Shown one piece after another: positions 43,140-53,946 of a stretch of 64,000 bases of DNA. The notes beneath the pieces were generated by a model that saw only the letters and a list, made by a program, of their open reading frames with translations, did no database searches and was not told the origin of the DNA. Within the stretch, counting starts at the first letter, position 1, and each line of letters starts with the position of its first letter. The stretch comes from Coniferiporia sulphurascens. Taxonomy: Eukaryota > Basidiomycota > Agaricomycetes > Hymenochaetales > Hymenochaetaceae. The position numbers and the translations under genes were made by a program. The stretch covers positions 310,001-374,000 of the forward strand of contig NBBA01000021.1 in assembly GCA_002794785.1 (NCBI GenBank). Reading direction: 5' to 3'.

Positions 43140-44370
43140 TGGCGACAAGATAATGTTTTTAGAAGAAAACCAGCTTGTCGACGAGCAGAGGGAAACGAAA
43201 GCAAAATGAATAAATGAGCGGACGCGTAAAGAATGTCTGGGGCGAAGTACAGTTGGCGGTAAAAGGTCAAGGTAGCGTTTTTCGGTCCCGGCCGACTTCA
43301 AGGAACGCTTTCTCTCGACTGCGCATTTTCACATCAAACGCCTTCCTCCCCGTCGGTTTTATTTTAGCTCGCGACGGCATGCGAAAAATCGGTCGATTGG
43401 TTTTACAGCCCGTAACTCGCCCCTCGCAAAGCCAAATCACCATAGTATACGATCTACTGATACGTTGGGCGACTTGTCGCAGTGACAGCAGACCGTATAT
43501 TTCAAACACTCATAGGACTAGCTGAGCAATATCATAAATCAACCTCATAGCAGGGCTCGAAGCGGATTATATACGGTCTGTGTACCCATGCGCCAGTGTC
43601 CTCGCAATTGCTACTTCCATGGGGCGTTGCTAGGCTCGTCCACAACTGCGACCGACCATTTCTACCTCCGCTATGCGACGATCATAAAACGGTAGCTAAC
43701 GAAACAATATTGTTCAGAACAGCGGCGTGGTGCACTGCACGGCGGAAGGCCGCGAATAATAGCTCGATTGGTTTGGTGGTAAGAAGGGACTTGGTCTGTA
43801 TTTTGCCTGACTATAAATAACTCGCTTACTGTCGAACTTGAAGGTTAAGCGAAAGAGGGTCATGATGAAACTCTTTGCAACGTGCCAACTTCTGCGGCGA
43901 ACAGCAGGGCTAGCACCCGGCCGAGTCTACCATAAACTATTCTCTTTGCACCTATACATGATTAGTGGCTAGGAAGGAAAGCGAAACCATCCAGGTCACC
44001 AATGGGATAACATTCACATAACCTGTGGATGTCGAGCTTGACTTTCGCCTGCGTCCGCGTGACATACAAACGGAAACCTTTGCGTTAATAGCATCCGATA
44101 AACCGGATGCATCGTGTCATCAGTACTCAACGAAAGCTCGTAGAATCCGATATCAATAAGCTCAAGGTCGCAGTCGACGGCCAAATGACCTTCAACTCAA
44201 GTCTCCGGTTGCGAGAAGAAGACGCACATCCTTCCCTTCCCGTCGGGGAGGAGACAACGTTGTGCACCTCAAGTGGCATGCGGAAGATTCATAACAATCC
44301 CGGACCAAAGTATAAAGGCGCGCAATGACTAATTGAAGTAATTCCGGACACCATAGCGCTGAGGTCAACT
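43140..44370. other. Intergenic, no gene recognised
   Basis: 5' flank of the aspartic protease gene up to the first AsaB tandem block. No motif-bearing frame or repeat was found. Confidence 0.45.
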
Positions 44371-44929
44371 CGGGCCAGGTAAAGATGCAAGACGATGAAG
44401 CCGAGGACAAACTCAAACTTAGGAGGAGTAGACCTGTGCCGATTGATAATGACAATGGATGATTAAGCCCCAAAGTCATCTTAACTCCACGCTGCGAGTA
44501 GAACCGAATTCCCAGCACCAAGAAGAATTCAGTCAAGCAAACGTAATATATCATTTACGAATATTTCACAGGACATGGCCCGCAGAGTGGTCCGTACATC
44601 ATTGGGATGGAGGTAAAAGAATATTAACTTACGGGGTCGGCGCGCTACGTTTTAGCTGATCACAGTGCCCAAAGCCGTTGTGTTTCAAGAGTTATGGTGC
44701 TGGTGAGTGCATTGCCAGCAATGCCCAAGTAAATCCTAATTCTATTTTCAATAACGGCCATCATCAAGGAGAAGACATGGCTTCCCGGGCAAGCATGGCC
44801 TAAGAATGACGTCCATTGACGACAGCAAACAAAGCTTCGCTATTCTGTAAGCACGATTCTTTGTCTTCGCATATTATGTATTGCTGACTACCGCTTGTAA
44901 GGCTGTAAATAGACTATAACTTACATTTG

Positions 44930-44938
44930 TATAAAAGG
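44930..44938 (+). promoter_or_regulatory. TATA box of AsaB-like copy 3
   Basis: TATAAAAGG about 105 bp before the ATG at 45037, followed by the conserved leader cgctgc..ggaatatcag. Confidence 0.7.
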
Positions 44939-45036
44939 CGCTGCGCTCGAGTACTGGAATATCAGTTACTAGCTCTTAAAAGACTCCTCACAAGCAACAT
45001 CCTCAAATCTCACACGTCCATCAACGCTCTTCTGCA

Positions 45037-45999
45037 ATGGCCACCGCTGGAGTACTCACCCCGCACGATGTCCATACATTTCTTAACTATTACACGCCTG
45101 TCGGCAACGAGAAGCCATTCCAGTACATCGAAGACCCACCCACGGGAGGACCAAAGAACAACCTCGGAAACGAGCCCCACTCCGCACTCATCTACGACGT
45201 ACGCGGAAAGGAGGATACCGTCAGTCTGGACAAGACTGGCTTCCAATTCGTGAAGCATGCGAGCGCGGAAACCGAGTTCCTCGATGACGAACGCGTCCGC
45301 ACCGTGTACTACAAGGAAACCGAGGAGCTTCTCAAGCGCGAGGCTGGTGCCAAGCGTGTCTTCATCTTCGATCACACTATCAGGTTGGTAAATGGCGACT
45401 GACACAATGGGAAAGTACGTTGGTATCTGACAAATGTATATACGGCACAGACGCAACTACACTGGAGTTCCCGAAAACACGAAGGGTGTTTACCCACCCG
45501 CCGTAAGTTACGACAGCGTAAGTCGATTACCTATTGTCTAACCATTCGTATCCTTTAGGAACGCGTCCACGTAGACCAGACGTTCGACGCGTCAGTCGCG
45601 CGTGTGCACAGGCACTTAGGCGAGGACGCAGAGCGGCTCCTGAAGGGACGCGTACGCATCATTAACGTCTGGCGCCCGATCGGGAACCCGGTCGCCCATA
45701 GGCCCTTGGCTGTCGCAGACTGGCGCACTCTTGACGCCAAGCACGACCTCGTGCCTGTACGCCTCGTCTACCCGGATCGCGACGGTGGCATATTCGCCGT
45801 CAAGTATAACCCGAAACTGCAATGGTACTTCCTGAGTGACCAGCGACCGGACGAGGTGGTGCTGATCAAATGCTTCGACTCGGACGAAGGAAAGGCGCGT
45901 TTGACTCCTCACACCGCGTTCGTGGACTCGACGAGCCCTGCGAGTGCACCGGAGAGGCAGTCAATTGAAATAAGGGCGCTTGTATTTGACTCGGAGTAG
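45037..45999 (+). CDS. AsaB/CmcJ-like 2-oxoglutarate-type oxygenase (copy 3)
   Basis: Exons 45037-45383, 45451-45502 and 45559-45999 give 279 residues. Iron-ligand candidates: VHVDQTFDAS (His, Asp) and LTPHTAF (His); RQSIEIRALV holds the candidate 2-oxoglutarate Arg. Exon 1 carries MATAGVLTPHDVHTFLNYY and YDVRGKEDTVSLDKTGFQFV. The small exon 2 reads RRNYTGVPENTKGVYPPA. First-intron donor is GTTGGT, a weak but valid form. First of three tandem copies on this strand. Same architecture and length as copies 2, 4 and 5, so the gene structure predates the duplications. Confidence 0.9.
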
Positions 46000-46934
46000 C
46001 GGTACAAGGACATAATAATGGGTAAACAATATTGATATGCAACAAGTAAGCTACAGTGATTTTGAGACCTCCTGTTCGCGCCTTGTACCCTTTAAAGTCG
46101 AAAGTGAATTGCTAAATGTGATGTGATTAAATTGAACTTAACAAACTTGGAAACGACGACCGTTCCTCAGCGATTTTCACTTTCTTCCCAAGTACTTCCC
46201 ATATTTATAATTTCGCGTAAGCTTTTGTTTCTATCGAGACTCATGTCAAGGCCATTTTATAGTTTACAACACCGGAGGTGTGTATCCGAGCTGCCCCAAT
46301 TGACGAAAATGGAAATGCCACTTACCATATAAAGTGTGAAGGTCGTTCGAGTGATCCACGCTGATCCTACGATGGACTACAGTTCGAAACCCGAGTTAGT
46401 ACTTTCACTACGAGCTATCGTTGAAACATCTTCGACACTTCACTACGATTGGTGATTCAAAACATTATATATCACGAAATTATTTTGAGGTTGTGAAAGG
46501 GTCTGCTGAGTCATGAGACTGACCCCCGTTACATCATTCAGGTTACGTTTTGGTGCTGCCAGTAGTGTAACTGGGTCACATAAGCGGGGTCCATACTATA
46601 TGGTCTATATGATAGGCGTTTCTTATCTTACACCCTCTAGGAAACCTACAGAGCTAGCTCAACCGAAATCAGCGTGACAGTAAGCCCCCAGAGATCTCAC
46701 AGCTTCTCATGATGTTTAAGTGAATGCTGTATCTCTATTTCAATAGTAATCATCTTTATATTTAGGAGAAGACATTGCCGCCTAGCATGCATGACCTAAG
46801 AATGACGCTCGTTGACGACAGAGTATAGAAGCTCGCTATCTTATAAACTCGATTCCTTGTCCTCACGTAATACACATTAATATTGCTGACTACCATCTCG
46901 GGCAAAGCTATGCACAGACGATAGCTTGCATTCG

Positions 46935-46940
46935 TATAAA
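46935..46940 (+). promoter_or_regulatory. TATA box of AsaB-like copy 4
   Basis: TATAAA about 95 bp before the ATG at 47031, at the place equivalent to the boxes of copies 3 and 5. Confidence 0.65.
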
Positions 46941-47030
46941 GGCTTCGCACTCGAGCGCTAGGATATCAACTACCAAACTACTTCTAAGAAACACTCTCAA
47001 GCCTCACACGTTTCCTCACTCTCTCTTACA

Positions 47031-47994
47031 ATGGCCACCGCCGGAGTACTCACCCCGCACGACGTCCAGACGTCTCTTAACTATTACACGCCTGTCGGCG
47101 ACGAGACGCCGTTCCAGTACGTCCAAGACCCACCTGCGGGATCACCAAAGAACAATCTCGGGGGCGAGCGCCACCCCACCGTCATCCACGACGTGCGTGG
47201 CAAGGAGGACACCGTAGGCCTGGACAAGACTGGATTTCAATTCGTGAAGCACGCGAGCGCGGAAACCGAGTTCCTCGACGAGGAGCGTATCCGCACCGTG
47301 TACTACAAGGAAGTCGAGGAACTCCTTAAGCACGAGGCTGGTGCCAAGCGCGTCTTCATCTTCGATCACACCATTAGGTGAGCCAACAGTGACGGACACG
47401 ATGCGGATTCGCGCAATCGTTCTGACAAGCGTATATGCGAAACAGACGCAATTACACTGGAGTCCCAGAAGACGCGAAGGGTGTCCGCGGGCCCGCCGTA
47501 AGCCACGATATCGAAAGTTGATTACTTATTGTCTAAGCATTTGTATCCTCCAGGACCGTGTCCATATAGACCAGACGTTCGACGCGTCAGTCGCGCGTGT
47601 GCACAGGCACTTAGGCGAGGACGCAGAGCGGCTCCTGAAGGGACGCGTGCGCATTATCAACGTTTGGCGCCCGATCGGGAACCCGGTCGCACACAGGCCC
47701 TTGGCACTCGCTGACTGGCGCACTCTCGACGTTAAGCACGATCTCGTGCCTGTACGCCTCGTCTACCCGGATCGCGACGGTGGCATATTCGCCGTCAAAC
47801 ACAACCCGAAACTGCAATGGTACTTCCTGAGTGACCAGCAACCGGACGAGGTGGTGCTGATCAAATGTTTTGACTCGGACGAAGGCAAGGCGCGCTTAAC
47901 GCCGCACACCGCATTCGTGGACTCAACGAGCCCTGTGAGCGCGCCGGAAAGGCAGTCGATTGAGATCAGGGCACTTGTGTTTGACTTGGAGTAG
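47031..47994 (+). CDS. AsaB/CmcJ-like 2-oxoglutarate-type oxygenase (copy 4)
   Basis: Exons 47031-47377, 47446-47497 and 47554-47994 give 279 residues. Ligand candidates are conserved: VHIDQTFDAS, LTPHTAF and RQSIEIRALV. Exon 2 reads RRNYTGVPEDAKGVRGPA. Closest to copy 3 in exon 3, where both have VYPDRDGGIFAVK in place of IYPDRVGGTYSVK in copies 2 and 5. No frameshift, stop or broken splice site is seen. Confidence 0.9.
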
Positions 47995-49493
47995 ATGGAC
48001 GGGGCCGGCTCTGAAAGCAGGGATATAACTGAAAGAGAAACTGTGCTATTCAATGAGTAAGCTAAATTGATTCTTTGTCTGTGTCTTTTGAATTTGGAAG
48101 CAAATTACGGAATGTGATATGATTGAATTGAACTTAACCGGCGTGGGGCCATCAGAATCGACAAGCATTCCTCATTCCTCCATTACTTTGAATGACAATA
48201 CTCCAAGGTTCTCCATACTTGCAAGGTCATGGTGCCTTTTTTTTGCTATCCAGACTCCCAAGGTCATTCTATAGTCTACAACGCGTGTGGTATTCGAGCG
48301 GCCGCCCCAATTGACGGAAGTGGAAATAGCTCTTACCATATAAGGCATTAAGGTAATCCGAGTGATCTACGCCGATCCTACGATGGACTGGTGCATGTTC
48401 AAGGGTTGCCAGTGAGTTAGTAATTTCACTACAGGCCATCGTTGAAACATTGATAATTTATTTTAATTGTGGTATATAACAGTATATATCACCGGTAATA
48501 GGCTATAGGAAGGTATGCTGAGTCATGAGACCAGCCTCTGTTCACGTTTACATCATTACATGTTGCTTGCAAAGCAAGTAATACAGTAGAAAGATCATAA
48601 TATTTAAGGTTAGCGCTTCGGTGGAGTCGCTTCGGCTAATAGATAAAAGTGTACGCCACCCGAGACGTTTCCAAATCTTGGGAGTCTGGAAACCCACGAT
48701 ATGTGACTGAGACACAAAATGCGTAGTCTATTACTAACAAATGTCTCGTTTTGTAGTTAAAAAGAATCAGTACTGGTGGTATATAAAGAATGTAGTAGGA
48801 AAATAATAAGATATCGTATTGACACAAACTTTCCTGTCTCAACTCTTATATAAACGAACTTACAAATCACTTTAATAATGCCGAGGATGCGGTTACTTGG
48901 GAACATAAGACCTATGCTGATTGGTAATGACACTGGATGCCAGTAAATTAATTGCTGCGGAATGGCCTTTACCCCGAGTTTCTGACTTGGCACGAGTGGA
49001 ACTGAATTCCAGGCACCAAGGACTTAGTCAGGCGGGCGCGGGATCTGACATTTATGGGGATACAGCCTGAGGGGTCGGGACTCAGCCCGATATGGTATAT
49101 GTAATATGACGTATGATGAACTCACCTATCGACACCTTTCTACTAGTATCCGTATCTCGCACCGAGATATACCGGGACATAGAGCTCAGAGTTTCCCTAT
49201 TCCGACCATCCTACAGATATTTTTTCAGCTTACCACGGCACCCGAAGACACTGCTATTCGAGAGTTTTGGTGCTAAACTGTTTAAGTTGCTCACACGCTT
49301 AAGCGCCGATCACCAACTCTGTGTAATCATTTTTAGACTTAGGGGAAGACTTCCGTCCGAGCATACTACATGGACTAAGAATGACGTTTGCTGACGACAG
49401 CGGACTCATTATAAACTCGATTCTCTGTCTTTGCACAGCATGCATCGCTGACTACCTTCCGCACGACTGTCTATAAACGATAACTTAGATCAG

Positions 49494-49500
49494 TATAAAA
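49494..49500 (+). promoter_or_regulatory. TATA box of AsaB-like copy 5
   Basis: TATAAAA about 101 bp before the ATG at 49601, followed by ggcgctgctcc and the ggaatatcag leader shared with copy 3. Confidence 0.7.
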
Positions 49501-49600
49501 GGCGCTGCTCCCAAACGCTGGAATATCAGCTACTGGCCCTCGGAAGATTCATTACAGACAACACCCTCAAAGTTCACACGTTTATCTACACTCTTCTGCA

Positions 49601-50563
49601 ATGGCCACCGCTGGAGTACTCTCACCGCGCGACGTTCAGACGTCTCTTAACTATTACGCGCCTATCGGAGACGAAGCGCCGTTCCGGTACGTCCAAGACC
49701 CACCTGCGGGAACACCAAAGAACAACATCGGGAGCGATCCCCATCCCGCGGTCATCCACGACGTGCGTGGCAAGGAGGATACTGTCGGTATAGACAAGAC
49801 CGGATTCCAATTCGTGAAGCACGCAAGCACGGAAACCGAGTTCCTCGATGAGGAGCGCATCCGCACCGTGTACTACAAGGAAGTCGAGGAGCTCCTCAAG
49901 CGCGAGGCTGGCGCCAAACGTGTCTTCATCTTCGATCACACTATTAGGTTAGCAAATATCGACTGACACAGTAGGAAAGTGCATTGGTATCTGACAAATG
50001 TATATGCGGAGCAGGCGCAACTACACCGGACTTCCCGAAAACACAAAGGGTGTTTACGGGCCCGCCGTAAGTCACGATATCGGAAATTATTTACCCATTG
50101 TCTAACCGCTTGTATCATCCAGAATTCCGTCCACATAGACCAGACGTTCGACGCGTCCGTCGCGCGTGTGCATAGGCACTTAGGCGAGGACGCAGAGCGG
50201 CTCCTGAAGGGACGCGTACGCATTATCAATGTCTGGCGCCCGATTGGGAACCCAGTCGCACACAGGCCATTGACAGTAGCCGACTGGCGCACGCTTGACG
50301 TTAAGCACGACCTCGTTCCCGTGCGCTTCATCTACCCAGACCGAGTCGGCGGCACGTACTCGGTCAAGTACAACCCAAAGCTGCAGTGGCACTACCTGAG
50401 CGACCAGCGGCCGGACGAGGTGATACTGATCAAATGCTTTGACTCGGATGAAAGCAAGGCGCGCTTGACGCCGCACACCGCGTTTGTTGACCCGACGAGC
50501 CCCGCGAGCGCGCCGGAGAGGCAGTCGATTGAGATACGGGCACTCGTATTTGACTTGGAGTAA
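49601..50563 (+). CDS. AsaB/CmcJ-like 2-oxoglutarate-type oxygenase (copy 5)
   Basis: Exons 49601-49947, 50015-50066 and 50123-50563 give 279 residues. Exon 1 begins MATAGVLSPRDVQTSLNYYA; exon 3 begins NSVHIDQTF where the others have ERVHxDQTF or DRVHIDQTF, so the iron-ligand pair is kept. LTPHTAF and RQSIEIRALV are present. Its exon 3 resembles copy 2 (27.1 kb) more than its tandem neighbours, suggesting gene conversion or an older split. It adjoins the right arm of the inverted duplication. Confidence 0.9.
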
Positions 50564-51289
50564 ATGGGTGGGACCGGTTCTGTGGGCGGGGAAATAATAC
50601 GCTTAAAGTTATGCTATCAATGAGTAACCTACATTGGTTTTTGTCCCTTGTTTGCGTCTGTATCTTATAAACTATGGCACACTGCATGATATGGTCGAAT
50701 CGAACTTTAACCAGCGTGCAGTTATCAGAATCGACGAGCATTCCTCATTTTTAAGACAATACTTCAAGAGATTCTCCTAAGTTATAAGGCTGTGGAGCCT
50801 TCGTTCTTCATGTGCCAAGGTTCTTTTGTGGTCTACAACATTAGAGGTGTATTTGAGCCGCCCCAATTGATGGAAATTGTAAGGAGGATATACCCGGGTG
50901 GGAAAGAATTACGTAACGGTGGTAATAACTCCTCTACTCCCTAGCTTTAAACCACCTGTATCCCGCATTGCGATATACATAGAGTTCAAAGTAGCTCCTT
51001 GGTGTGATCTAGGGTTCACCCCTACAGAAATGGTAATGATTCTTACCTACCGTATAAGGTGTAGAGGTAATCCGAGGGATCTACGCCGGTCTACCGATGC
51101 TGCCATGCAGGTGTGGGCTGGCACTGAGAAAGGCTGACATGATGAGGCTGGAAAAGGGAAGGTTTGTGGTGGGCTGACAGTGATGGGGTTGGCAGTGGTG
51201 AGCAAATTTCGTGTCAGTCTCTTATTAGAGCCAAATGGCATAAAAGGCTGCCTCTTTTCATTCTATTTCGCTATCGGACAACTCTTCTT

Positions 51290-51440
51290 TCCTCTTCCCC
51301 CCTCTTCCCTCTCTTCCCCCTCTCCTTCCCCCTTCCCCCTCTCCTTCCCCCTTCCCCCTCTCCTTCCCCCTTCCTCCTCTTCCCCCTCCCCCTCCTTTCC
51401 CCTCTTCCTTCTCTTCCTCTCCTCCCCCCCTCACTCTCCC
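51290..51440. repeat. Polypyrimidine tract (mirror of the left-arm tract)
   Basis: CT-rich run of ttcccc and cctctc words on the plus strand, complement of the tract at 10735-10915. Long Pro/Ser/Leu open frames across it are low-complexity artefacts. Confidence 0.85.
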
Positions 51441-52560
51441 CCCACTCCATCCACCATCTTCAACCCGAATCCCTTTGTCCTGGTCACCCCCTCTTCTGCA
51501 TACCGACACAACCTCCGCGGCGCCAGCACTCCCGGGCCGCTACTTTATAATCCGCATTTTCCATTGCACTCCTCTTGACCTCTTGACCACTATCCCCACT
51601 TCCCCTAACTCCCAAGGGCTCCCTCGCTCTATTCCTCCCCGCCCCCCACCCCAGCCACCAGCCGGATATACCCGCCGAGTCCCATTTTCGGCAACACCTT
51701 CCAATACGCACATTCTTGTCCTGATCACCCTCTTCTCCATACCGACACAACCTCCGCGGCGCCAGTACTTCTGGGCCGTTACATCAAAATCCGCATCTTT
51801 TCTATCGCTCTTTTCCCGGCCACAACCCCCCACAATCCATATCCCGTTTTTCCACCACCCCTCTTTCTTCTATTTCAGCTTCCACAGTCCTTGGTTTTCA
51901 CAGTATACCCATATACCCCCGCCCTATTCCTATCGCCAATTACCGCATCTTCGCCACTCCATTGGACATATACCCTCGAATGTCGACCCCTTCAAGTCCC
52001 CTTTCCATCTTGCCTTTCCATTCTGCAGCCACTCGCTGCCATGATGCCATTTCCCTCCGGGTTTTTTCAGCCCACCACTCGCAGAGATGAACGTTATCTT
52101 CTGCTTGACACACGCTCCTTCTTCCCTCCACACACCGACCACATGCCACCCTCTGAGGTAACGATATAACCCCTGACCCGCCTTCTTCTGGCCAGCCTCT
52201 TCTGCGCGGTTTTCTTCGTCCAACATTTTGTTCCCGATATCTCAGCGTCTACCCTGAAGACAGTCAGCCCAGTTGAACTTCGAAGCCTTTCTTTAACACG
52301 TCCATACCTTGGAGAATCCTGGTTCAGCCTCCTGCTTTCAGACCCTAGCCCTCCCATATACAACAATTGGAGATGAGCGAGTAACTCTATGTGCACGACG
52401 CGCTGCCACCGGCAAGGGTCAGAGAAATATGTTCTGACGGCCTGCAACTCCATCTCATGTTCTGTTCTTGGGAGCGCCAGTTTTACGGGCAACGAGCTCC
52501 TAAACGCGAGTCTCCTGCCTTCAGCATATACCCCAAATCACCCATCCCATCCACGATCCA
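51441..52560. repeat. Non-coding repeat-rich segment (mirror of 9634-10734)
   Basis: Contains the two copies of the cactcccgggccg..aatccgcat repeat near 51522-51560 and 51765-51800 in reverse orientation. Frames differ from the left arm by indels, so none appears to be under protein-level selection. Confidence 0.6.
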
Positions 52561-52848
52561 ATAATTCAGTCTAGGTCCGGCGCACTCCTGGAGCTGCCGC
52601 CGCTACTGGATTCGATCACTATCCAACTGCGATTCGGTAATCCAGTTTAGGTCCGGCGCGCTCTCGTGGGGCTGCCGCCGCTGCTGGATTAGATCACTAC
52701 CCACCTACAAGCCAATAGTCCACTTTAGGTCCGGGCGCTCTTTTGGGGCTGCCGCCGCTATTGGATTCGATCGCAACCCACCTACGGTCCGATAATTCAC
52801 TAGGTCTGGCGCGCTTTCCCGGGACTGCCAGCGCCGCTACTGGAATCG
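52561..52848. repeat. Minisatellite, about 4 units of 77 bp (right-arm copy)
   Basis: Reverse-orientation copy of 9331-9633; each unit holds aggtccggcgcgct and ctgccgccgctactgga. Confidence 0.8.
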
Positions 52849-53383
52849 GTACTTCAAACTACGGGTTACGACCTCCTCTAAGTGTATTTTACTGTATTAT
52901 ATTTATATCTGTACACGTACTATTGTATACAATATACGCGACGTCGCTATGTATTATCACCCGATAAACATACAGTACCTGTGAATTTTAGGTATTTATC
53001 AGCATCCGGCTAGTGTTTTCGAGTTTTATTTTATTTTTTTAAATGCATTTCTATAGCGTGTCATGACTGTCTAGTACAAAATACGCTCCAGGGGCCTTTA
53101 GGCCCCTGTATTGAGTGAGATGGTAGTTGGTATAGAGGGAACAATAGTGATGGTATGCCATAAGCAGAGAGGGGAGCTGGTAAAAGCCAGTGAAAAGGGA
53201 AATGTATGGTGTTCTGTCTAGTTGCCGAGTGCAAAGCCTAGATCAGAAACTTGGACCACAGTGGGGCCACCCAGGTCAAAGACGAGGATGGGCTCCACTT
53301 CGAAAGTGGGGTGGGAGTCAAGGAAAGATGCCAAGAGAGGGAGTCCGTCTTTAGAAAACCATTGGGCTTCTGTAGAGGGTAAA

Positions 53384-53941
53384 TGTTAAGCTCAACGGTT
53401 ACACGATGATCGACGTTGGGGCTTCCTGATCGTCTTGTTCTGGTGGTATGGCAACGGGGCTTCCTAGATGTCGTAAGTCGAGGATGATCGTCGAGGGGGC
53501 TTCCTGATCGGCGATGTGGGCGTGGTAGGCTTCTATGACTGGTCGGGTTATGACGAAGTGACTAATGGCCAAGTGGCACACAGTAGACTGGTGGTAGCAG
53601 ATAATGGGCTTGTATGAACAAAGAGCACAAGCTTAGGGCTTGTGCTACTGAAGTTACATGCTTATATGCTATTCTATGTGTTTGCTACTGTAGCGACTTG
53701 GTTAGGTATGTTTACCAGACTATGGAAGGTCATGGAAACTCGAGGAAGGCCTTGGTAATATAAGTACGGTGATCAGTAAGCAAAGCACGTCATGATGGTG
53801 CAAGAAGGTGTCATCATGGCGTCTTATGGTGTAAGGCGAATAAGGATGAGTAAGGCAGAGAAAAGGGGGAGTTGCGCTGACTGATGATGACAAAGAGGAA
53901 GTGAGTCAGCGCATAAGGGAAAGTAAAGGAAAATTGTAACA
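53384..53941 (+). mobile_element. Solo LTR (TGTTA..TAACA family)
   Basis: 558 bp with target duplication gtaaa at 53379-53383 and 53942-53946. It interrupts the C-terminal coding part of the truncated LINE just after the motif CPHTLSARCAVWKTPL. Confidence 0.9.
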
Positions 53942-53946
53942 GTAAA

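Larger units (their letters stand above)
44371..51110. repeat. Three tandem blocks, each with one AsaB-like gene
   Basis: Blocks of about 2 kb (roughly 44371-46660, 46680-48600 and 48860-51110) share gene, promoter and intergenic sequence. Shared landmarks are cgctgatcctacgatggact or close variants after each gene, gacgt..tgacgacag before each TATA box, and the ggaatatca leader. All genes point to the right. Copies differ by scattered substitutions and indels, so this is an old rather than a fresh array. Confidence 0.82.

Noticed and set aside
45616..45912. Long antisense frames opposite the AsaB-like genes (also at 47.1-47.8, 49.6-49.9 and 50.2-50.5 kb)
   Set aside because: Conserved between copies only because the sense strand is; they mirror GC-rich sense codons and have no splice logic or motif.
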